Shown here: positions 7,520-12,441 of the stretch, piece by piece
Layout: each line of letters starts with the position of its first letter
Numbering within the stretch: the first letter of the stretch is position 1
Position numbers and translations under genes: made by a program
Notes under the pieces: generated by a model
Databases searched by the model: none
The model's input: only the letters and a program-made list of their open reading frames with translations
What the model was told of the DNA's origin: nothing
Source: JAEKNW01 sp963678375
Lineage (GTDB): Bacteria > Cloacimonadota > Cloacimonadia > Cloacimonadales > JAFGVF01
Length of the DNA: 64,000 nucleotides
Assembly: GCA_963678375.2 (NCBI GenBank)
Contig: CAXXQH010000001.1
Span: forward strand, 1-64,000
Reading direction: 5' to 3'

Positions 7520-8236
7520 TTAATTCGTGTTATTAGTGCATTTCGTGGATAGATTCTCTTTTTCCTTCTTATCTAAATAATAAGCAAACAGATTTCTAAT
7601 AAAAGGATCCTTTAGCCCATGAGTATAAGCCTTCTTTTTAAAAAGTTTTTCCTTGTGATAATAATCTTGCCAATCTTCAGCACTAGCTTCAGCTATTAGC
7701 CTTTTTTTCTTTTTCTCCCAAGCAAGTTGTGCCTTTCTTTCTTCTGGGCTTAATTCAGGATCAGCTTCTCCTCTCTCAATCCTCTTAGCTCTCTCAAACT
7801 CTGCTTTCTGTTGATCAAGTTTCTTCTGATAAGAATACCATTCTTGCAAATATCCCTCAAACTTACTACTAAACAAAGTCTTAGGTCGCAAGTATGGAGT
7901 AAATTTCTCATCTCCTAACCATTGTTTTGACTTAATAAATATCACCTTTTTAAAGTCTTCAGGACTAAAGCCATCATTTAATCTAGCTCTGATTAAGGCT
8001 TTTGTTTCGGTAGTATTCCAGCGATATTGTTTCCCTGCCTTTTGATTAAGTTCTTCTACTATCTGTTGATAAATATCTACACTAATCCCCCTTTGCGAGG
8101 GGGACACTGGGGGTGCTTCCTCGTGTTTCTTCTTCAACCTTTGCAGAAATTGCAGGGTCTTGACTTCCAGGATTTCAAGCCCTACAATCTCTATCAATTC
8201 CTTATATATCTGATTAATCTTTTCTTTTGTGGTCAT
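7520..8236 (-). CDS. Phage replication-type protein with conserved C-terminal domain (TIGR02220/PF09524-like)
   Basis: 238 residues. Residues about 60-130 (LNQKAGKQYRW, IKARL-like ALIRARLNDGF, KQWLGDEKFTPYLRP, TLFSSKFEGYLQEW) match the conserved phage C-terminal domain usually found at the end of replication initiator proteins. The typical N-terminal winged-helix part is absent or reduced to about 38 residues. Residues about 40-51 (APPVSPSQRGIS) come from a palindromic repeat of family D. The last residues (TKCTNNTN) are encoded by repeat F, which also supplies the stop codon. It lies mid-way in the early operon; a role in replication or helicase loading is inferred. Confidence 0.65.
   Translation of the reverse strand: MTTKEKINQIYKELIEIVGLEILEVKTLQFLQRLKKKHEEAPPVSPSQRGISVDIYQQIVEELNQKAGKQYRWNTTETKALIRARLNDGFSPEDFKKVIFIKSKQWLGDEKFTPYLRPKTLFSSKFEGYLQEWYSYQKKLDQQKAEFERAKRIERGEADPELSPEERKAQLAWEKKKKRLIAEASAEDWQDYYHKEKLFKKKAYTHGLKDPFIRNLFAYYLDKKEKENLSTKCTNNTN
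7521..7550 (+). repeat. Repeat family F, short copy providing a gene's C-terminus
   Basis: TAATTCGTGTTATTAGTGCA and TTTCGTGG, a shortened form of the 715-767 and 8691-8737 repeats. On the - strand it encodes the last eight or so residues and the stop codon of the replication-type protein. Confidence 0.6.
8082..8120 (-). repeat. Palindromic repeat family D (CCCCCT/AGGGGG), in frame
   Basis: AATCCCCCTTTGCGAGGGGG followed by ACACTGGGGGTG. Nearly identical to 10960-10999. Both encode PPVSPS(Q/R)RGI on the - strand in the same frame, in unrelated proteins. Confidence 0.85.
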
Positions 8237-8248
8237 AGTAGTTAATCC

Positions 8249-8515
8249 TTATTCATCATCTCTACTAATTATCCTATCTCCACAAAATGGACAAAATACC
8301 ATTGGGACGATTATTGTTTCAATAGTATCATGTTTATCATTACTTACATTAAAAGGTAAAAAATACTTGTTCTTACCTGGTATCTGATACTTATAACCCA
8401 CCCTTTCATTAGGAGCCTTTCGTATCTTTCGCATCTCACGGCAATGTTCTTTTATGCAATTACACATTTGATGTTTCCTCACTCTTCTCCTATTAGTACC
8501 AGTCTGGTCTTTCAT
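8249..8515 (-). CDS. Small zinc-ribbon phage protein
   Basis: 88 residues, basic. Paired cysteines near the N-terminus (CNCIKEHC) and C-terminus (FCPFCGDRII) suggest one zinc site. The start overlaps the end of the upstream 61-residue gene by 23 nt in another frame. Early operon member; function unknown. The C-terminal CPFCG motif resembles that of the 156-residue protein at 6818-7288. Confidence 0.55.
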   Translation of the reverse strand: MKDQTGTNRRRVRKHQMCNCIKEHCREMRKIRKAPNERVGYKYQIPGKNKYFLPFNVSNDKHDTIETIIVPMVFCPFCGDRIISRDDE

Positions 8516-8678
8516 AACTTGTTTCTTCGTGTTTAACTTCTTTAGTTTTTAAACATTTCTCACAGTAGAATCTATCTATTTTAGTGTAATTATAATTTCG
8601 ATTACCTCTATACTCAGAAAACTTGTTTGACTCCATGAATACCCACTTGTGTACACATTGCTTTTTATTTTCATTCAT
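8493..8678 (-). CDS. Small zinc-ribbon phage protein, paralogue of 6369-6818
   Basis: 61 residues. CVHKWVFMES near the start, YCEKCL in the middle and RPDWY at the end match the C-terminal half of the protein at 6369-6818. GGAGAAAAG precedes the start. Two paralogues in one operon suggest a duplication, one copy having gained a coiled-coil extension. Confidence 0.6.
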   Translation of the reverse strand: MNENKKQCVHKWVFMESNKFSEYRGNRNYNYTKIDRFYCEKCLKTKEVKHEETSYERPDWY

Positions 8679-8690
8679 TCTTTTCTCCTA

Positions 8691-8737
8691 TTCGTGTTAA
8701 TTCGTTAAAATTCGTGCTAATTAGTGTAAAAGCTCTT
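8691..8737 (+). repeat. Repeat family F, long copy
   Basis: TTCGTGTTAATTCGTTAAAA, TTCGTGCTAATTAGTG and TAAAAGCTCTT, matching 715-767 in the same absolute orientation although the neighbouring genes face the other way. It separates the 49-residue gene from the 61-residue zinc-ribbon gene. Confidence 0.75.
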
Positions 8738-8743
8738 TAACCT

Positions 8744-8893
8744 TCAACTCTTCTTAAATCTCCAAATATCAGCCACTCTTGCTTCAGATAAAAAGAATTC
8801 TCCTGCTACAATTTTAAAGCAGTCTTTTAACCGAAACCCACTGCCTTTAAGTTCTTTAATCCTAACTCTTATTTTCTTATACTTCTTATTCAC
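8744..8893 (-). CDS. Small basic helical protein, GTG start
   Basis: 49 residues, shorter than most ORF cut-offs. The GTG at 8893 overlaps the last codons of the upstream gene (GTGAATAA), with GGAG 8 nt before it, so coupled translation is likely. The sequence (KKYKKIRVRIKELKG, then FFLSEARVADIWR) is basic and looks like a helix-turn-helix of the kind found in small phage DNA-binding proteins. It fills the only sizeable gap in this part of the early operon. Confidence 0.5.
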   Translation of the reverse strand: MNKKYKKIRVRIKELKGSGFRLKDCFKIVAGEFFLSEARVADIWRFKKS

Positions 8894-9077
8894 TCTTTTT
8901 TCTCCAGTAGTACACATAGTGATAAAGTTCTACATTGCCTGCCACAGCTTTACGTACCTGCTTTTGATGCTCCAAAAAACAGCGTCTGAGGGCACAGAAC
9001 CTCTTTCTCTTAGAACTGCACCAACTCTCCTGACAAAGTGGCACCAAGCACCCCACACGCTTTTTATCTGGATTCAT
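8886..9077 (-). CDS. Small cysteine-rich phage protein
   Basis: 63 residues with five cysteines in the first half (GCLVPLCQESWC, FCALRRC), so possibly zinc binding, and a tyrosine-rich C-terminus. Preceded by GGAGGGCAA. No family recognised. It lies between the DUF3164 gene and the 49-residue gene in the early operon. Confidence 0.5.
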   Translation of the reverse strand: MNPDKKRVGCLVPLCQESWCSSKRKRFCALRRCFLEHQKQVRKAVAGNVELYHYVYYWRKKSE

Positions 9078-9088
9078 TTGCCCTCCAA

Positions 9089-9122
9089 TTAACTGGGAAC
9101 GCGGGCATCCCTGCCCGCATTA
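9089..9122 (+). repeat. Palindromic repeat, subfamily B (GCGGGCA/TGCCCGC)
   Basis: AACTGGGAACGCGGGCATCC then CTGCCCGCATTA. The last bases overlap the stop codon of the DUF3164 gene. Perfect 7-bp stem around TCCC. Confidence 0.8.
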
Positions 9123-9731
9123 CAGTGCTGAAAAATTCAAAGTAATTGATTTCCAGCTCCCATCTTCTTGCTTTTCTTTGAAGTTAAAATATCTCTTAGT
9201 AGAATCAATTCTGATAGCTTCAGAGATTAGATCCATTGCTTCTTGCCATTCAGGATGTTCAATCCCATATGTTCTAAGTGATAGAATTTGCTTAACATCA
9301 ACATTGCCTTTTTTATCAACCCTGAAAGCCTTAATTACTAAGACACCAATCTCTTTACCTGACTTTTTAACTAAGCCTTTAAGATAACTATCAATCTTAG
9401 CTTTAGCAATTTGCAGTTTATTATCAAAGCTGATTTTATCACTAATACTAACATCAATTCTATGTTTCTCAGCAAAGTCCATTATAACAGCATTACCTTT
9501 CCACTTCTCATTATGTTTATGAGCTAAGGAATCTAAGTAATCATCCACCATTTTTGCTAGTTTGCTTTTGAATGAAGTTAAATCACTTACCAGCTTATCA
9601 ACATCACTAAAGACTTCAGTTACCAGTTTGTCTCTATTCTGATCATCTTTATCTATATACCTGATTGGTACTTCATAGCCATCAGGATTTATCCATAATT
9701 TAGTTCTTCCATCAACTCTTACTTCTGCCAT
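9120..9731 (-). CDS. DUF3164 family protein of Mu-like phages
   Basis: 203 residues, the usual family length. The N-terminus (LWINPDGYEVPI) is followed by a long helical part (KLVSDLTSFKSKLAKMVDDY), then the family's characteristic FRVDKKGNVDVKQILSLRTY and a C-terminal IRIDSTKRYFNFKE. DUF3164 genes sit in the early region of Mu-like phages; a molecular role is not established. It starts one base after the stop of the upstream gene, with GAGG before the ATG. Confidence 0.8.
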   Translation of the reverse strand: MAEVRVDGRTKLWINPDGYEVPIRYIDKDDQNRDKLVTEVFSDVDKLVSDLTSFKSKLAKMVDDYLDSLAHKHNEKWKGNAVIMDFAEKHRIDVSISDKISFDNKLQIAKAKIDSYLKGLVKKSGKEIGVLVIKAFRVDKKGNVDVKQILSLRTYGIEHPEWQEAMDLISEAIRIDSTKRYFNFKEKQEDGSWKSITLNFSAL

Positions 9732-10406
9732 CTATTTACCCTCCTCAATTTGCTCTTCAAATCTTCTCTGTTTCTCTCTTATAACCTCATTAATTTTGTC
9801 TAAATCCATATCCTGGAAGTAGAGTGCTAATTTATAGTTAAGTTCTTTCCCAGAACAATTAAAGTAACCTTTCATGTTATCCATAAACTGCTCTACAAAG
9901 ACATCTTTTAAGGTCTTAGAATTCTCTTTTTCCTTAACTCTTATCTCTTTTACCTTCTCACTAAGCTCTTGTTGAGATAGTTCTTCAGCTTCTTTTAGCC
10001 ACTCCTCCTGGACCACATAATCAGCATCTTTAATTAGTGGATGAATCGTATTTAATCTATCTAAACCAATCTCCTGAACTGTAGCAGAATCAATGTTCAT
10101 ATCTTTAATATAGAAGTCATAAATCTTAACTAACTTATTAGCAACGCTTGCAGGTAAATTATGCTCGATTTCAACAAAATCTCTAAAGTTCTTATAACCT
10201 TTAATCTTGAATATGCGTTTACTCTTTATCTCAGAAAGTATCTCTCCTAGGCTAATAAAGTCTTCTTCTAACCTGCCTTTCATTACTTCAACAGCCTTAA
10301 ATCTCTCTTCAGGTGTCATCTCCACTGGGAGCGCCGACATCCCTGTCGGCATCTTCCTTTCATCTCCGCCATTAATTTTGCTTCTTCCAAATAAATCTCT
10401 ATTCAT
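9732..10406 (-). CDS. DUF3102-like phage early protein with translated palindromic repeat
   Basis: 224 residues. The central part (VMKGRLEEDFISLGEILSEI, then GYKNFRDFVEIE, ASVANKLVKIY) resembles DUF3102/ParB-accessory-like phage proteins that pair a helical N-terminus with a helix-turn-helix. The rest is a charged coiled coil. Residues about 18-28 (KMPTGMSALPVE) are encoded by repeat family A. Because GGAG lies before the ATG at 10406, the repeat is translated. Directly upstream of the DUF3164 gene. Confidence 0.55.
   Translation of the reverse strand: MNRDLFGRSKINGGDERKMPTGMSALPVEMTPEERFKAVEVMKGRLEEDFISLGEILSEIKSKRIFKIKGYKNFRDFVEIEHNLPASVANKLVKIYDFYIKDMNIDSATVQEIGLDRLNTIHPLIKDADYVVQEEWLKEAEELSQQELSEKVKEIRVKEKENSKTLKDVFVEQFMDNMKGYFNCSGKELNYKLALYFQDMDLDKINEVIREKQRRFEEQIEEGK
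10324..10352 (-). repeat. Palindromic repeat family A, in frame
   Basis: ACTGGGAGCGCCGACATCCC then TGTCGGCAT: perfect 7-bp stem around TCCC. Identical to the copy at 14606-14634. On the - strand both encode MPTGMSALPV. Confidence 0.9.
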
Positions 10407-10420
10407 CTTTTTTCTCCTTC

Positions 10421-10488
10421 TTAATTTGTGTTATATGTTATAATTCGTTAATGACGGGAGTTGCTCACGGAGTAGCGACTTCCGACAA
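10421..10488 (+). repeat. Repeat family F (short) followed by family E
   Basis: 10421-10450 is TTAATTTGTGTTATATG... of family F. 10451-10488 is ATGACGGGAGTTGCTCACGG then AGTAGCGACTTCCGACAA, family E, repeated at 12394-12431 with one difference. Family E is a weak palindrome (GGAGTTGCT versus AGCGACTTCC). This is the gap between the DUF3102-like and GemA-like genes; I see no ORF in it. Confidence 0.75.
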
Positions 10489-10525
10489 TTGGTCTTATCT
10501 TCTCCATGTCTTCGTGAGAAAGTCT

Positions 10526-11062
10526 TCATCTCTCTTCTTCCACTTTCTTCAGATAATTCTTAAGCATAGCAATACAACCACTCCTTTCTTTAGGTTCTAA
10601 AGCATTCCAGTGTACAGTCTGATAATGCTTTCCAATAAACTTCCTAAATTTATCATTAGTCCAACCAACCTGTTGGATTAAACTCCATACATAATCACCT
10701 TGTTTATCGAACCTACCAATTCCGTATTTTTCTCTTGGAGAAACTTCTTTCTGCTTAGGATTTTCGTCTCCCTTAACAATCCCTAGCACAGTCTGAAGTT
10801 GCTGAATACTCAGCTTTCTAAGAGAATTACCGAATCCCCAGGACTTCAACATCTCATGAAATTCCTCATTGCTCCAATTGTGTTGCTTCTTACTGCTTAT
10901 CATTATATGCTGTCTCAAGCTCTTAGCATAAGCTTCTTGTTTAGCACTCATACCCGTATTAATCCCCCTCCGTGAGGGGGACACAGGGGGTGTTTCCTTA
11001 ATTCCCCTCTGAGGAGGGGTAGCAGTGTATTTCACTGACGGGGTGGTCTCTTCATTTCTCAT
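10526..11062 (-). CDS. GemA/Gp16-like (DUF1018) phage early regulator
   Basis: 178 residues from the ATG at 11062, which has AGGAGG 8 nt upstream and overlaps the stop of the preceding gene (ATGA). After about 38 residues of repeat-derived sequence comes KQEAYAKSLRQHIMISSKKQ, then LSIQQLQTVLGIV and YVWSLIQQVGWTNDKF, the two-part layout of GemA/Gp16 proteins (helical N-terminal part, LSxxQLxxVL, then a C-terminal helical part). In Mu gemA modulates gene expression and host DNA supercoiling. The family call is moderate. Two family D repeats in the N-terminus are translated. Confidence 0.6.
   Translation of the reverse strand: MRNEETTPSVKYTATPPQRGIKETPPVSPSRRGINTGMSAKQEAYAKSLRQHIMISSKKQHNWSNEEFHEMLKSWGFGNSLRKLSIQQLQTVLGIVKGDENPKQKEVSPREKYGIGRFDKQGDYVWSLIQQVGWTNDKFRKFIGKHYQTVHWNALEPKERSGCIAMLKNYLKKVEEER
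10960..11054 (-). repeat. Two adjacent family D palindromic repeats in frame
   Basis: 10960-10999 holds CCCCCTCCGTGAGGGGG plus ACACAGGGGGTG, as at 8082. 11000-11054 holds AATTCCCCTCTGAGGAGGGG, a variable part, then GACGGGGTGGTCTCTTC, as at 14635 and 14724. They encode almost the whole N-terminus of the GemA-like protein. Confidence 0.85.
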
Positions 11063-11607
11063 CACGATATCCTCCTATTTAAAATAAAAAAGCCATCAGC
11101 TGATTTTAATATTTTTTGTGCTTCCATGTGGTCTAATACTACATAAGCTTTATATGCATCGCAATTAAGCAGACGAGCAACTTCCTTTAATGTTATCTTA
11201 CCTCGTGCATCAGTTTCAGAAATAATTGACTCCATATATGGGTATATTTGGTTTGGCTCTTTATCAATAAAGGGATCTTCTATTTTTCCCTCTGCTACCC
11301 TCTTTTCTATTAGATATACAGTTTTTGTTGATACACCTAGTTTTTGGGCCTTAGCTTCTACTTCGTCTTTTCTGGCATGTTCTCTCTCTTTACGAGGAGG
11401 TTTAACCACCTTAATCACAGCCTTATACCTCTGTGGACTTATAGAAGCACCTGTCTTTTCAATCTCTCCATTTTCTAATAACTTATGGATTATCCGAAAT
11501 GCTGAAGTCTTAGGAACATCTGTATTTTCATGAACTTCCTGAAGTGAAAATGCTGTTCTCATCTGATAAATATAGTTTCTTATTGTTCTCTCTTGTGCTA
11601 TTGACAT
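11062..11607 (-). CDS. Winged-helix phage regulatory protein
   Basis: 181 residues with two predicted DNA-binding parts: a winged helix at about 5-65 (TRNYIYQMRT-like start, VPKTSAFRIIHKLLENGEI) and a C-terminal one at about 130-175 (ITLKEVARLLNCDAYKAYVV, ILKSADGFFIL). A middle segment (KAQKLGVSTKTVYLIEK) may be a third helix-turn-helix. Lies between the MuB-like ATPase and the GemA-like gene, so an early or middle transcription regulator is plausible. No named family recognised. Confidence 0.6.
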   Translation of the reverse strand: MSIAQERTIRNYIYQMRTAFSLQEVHENTDVPKTSAFRIIHKLLENGEIEKTGASISPQRYKAVIKVVKPPRKEREHARKDEVEAKAQKLGVSTKTVYLIEKRVAEGKIEDPFIDKEPNQIYPYMESIISETDARGKITLKEVARLLNCDAYKAYVVLDHMEAQKILKSADGFFILNRRIS

Positions 11608-11612
11608 TTATC

Positions 11613-12362
11613 CTACCTAAACTCAATCTTGTATTTCTTAATTGATTCAATATCCATTAGTGCTAAATTATACTGATTAGCAACACTCTCACAAAGTTTT
11701 ATGTATCTCTCTAATGCGTGTAAACTTCCACCCATCTTAGCTATCATCATTTTATAGACACCAGGAGTAGCTTCTACTTCCATACTGGAGGTAATCACAC
11801 CTACTATATCTTCTTGTGAAGGTATCTCAAAGTTGCACCAATTCGTTACTCTTCCTGAGTAATGGGAGTCATATTTCTCTATCTTAGCCCTGGTATTTTC
11901 TTCTCCAATCAGAACAATCTTTGCTTCAGCAGTATCTCTAAAGTCTCTCATGATTTCCAAAATATCCCAGGCTCTTCGTTTTATGGCATTATTAACCTCA
12001 TCAACAAAGAATACTAAAGGAAGTTGACCTTGATTAGACCTGATATAGTTAATCTCTTGCCATAAGTCGATACTCTTTTTTACCAGTGTAGAAGCATGAC
12101 CGCTTGCATGAATATGAGAACCGGTGTACAGGTAATGAAGTCTTTGATAAATCTCCATTGCGAATGATCTACCGCTTTCTACACTCTGAATCCTGTAATA
12201 TCCCCAATCTTTCTGAGCGAAATTCTTTTTAGCATACTGACTCTTACCTGTCCCGGTATAGCCGTATAATACCACTAAATCACCTGATTTTGTCCTGCAC
12301 ACATCCTTTAATACATTCTGTGCTTTCTTTACATTTTGTGTTGAATACAATACACTTTTCAT
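11613..12362 (-). CDS. MuB-like AAA ATPase, transposition target protein
   Basis: 249 residues. Walker A GYTGTGKS at about 34-41 and Walker B LVFFVDEVN near 115-123, with the arrangement of MuB/TniB/IstB-type AAA proteins. MuB binds DNA with ATP, selects target sites and stimulates MuA. AAAGGAG precedes the start. It directly follows the transposase gene, as in Mu; only repeat E lies between them. It lacks an obvious N-terminal helix-turn-helix of Mu MuB, so it is a compact version. Confidence 0.8.
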   Translation of the reverse strand: MKSVLYSTQNVKKAQNVLKDVCRTKSGDLVVLYGYTGTGKSQYAKKNFAQKDWGYYRIQSVESGRSFAMEIYQRLHYLYTGSHIHASGHASTLVKKSIDLWQEINYIRSNQGQLPLVFFVDEVNNAIKRRAWDILEIMRDFRDTAEAKIVLIGEENTRAKIEKYDSHYSGRVTNWCNFEIPSQEDIVGVITSSMEVEATPGVYKMMIAKMGGSLHALERYIKLCESVANQYNLALMDIESIKKYKIEFR

Positions 12363-12393
12363 TTTTACTCCTTTATCTTTATTAACTGGGTCA

Positions 12394-12431
12394 ATGACGG
12401 GAGTTGCTCACGAAGTAGCGACTTCCGACAA
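12394..12431 (+). repeat. Repeat family E between transposase and ATPase genes
   Basis: ATGACGGGAGTTGCTCACGA then AGTAGCGACTTCCGACAA, one mismatch to the copy at 10451-10488. Lies in the 79-nt gap between the MuA-like and MuB-like genes. Confidence 0.8.
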
Positions 12432-12441
12432 CTCTCCATTC

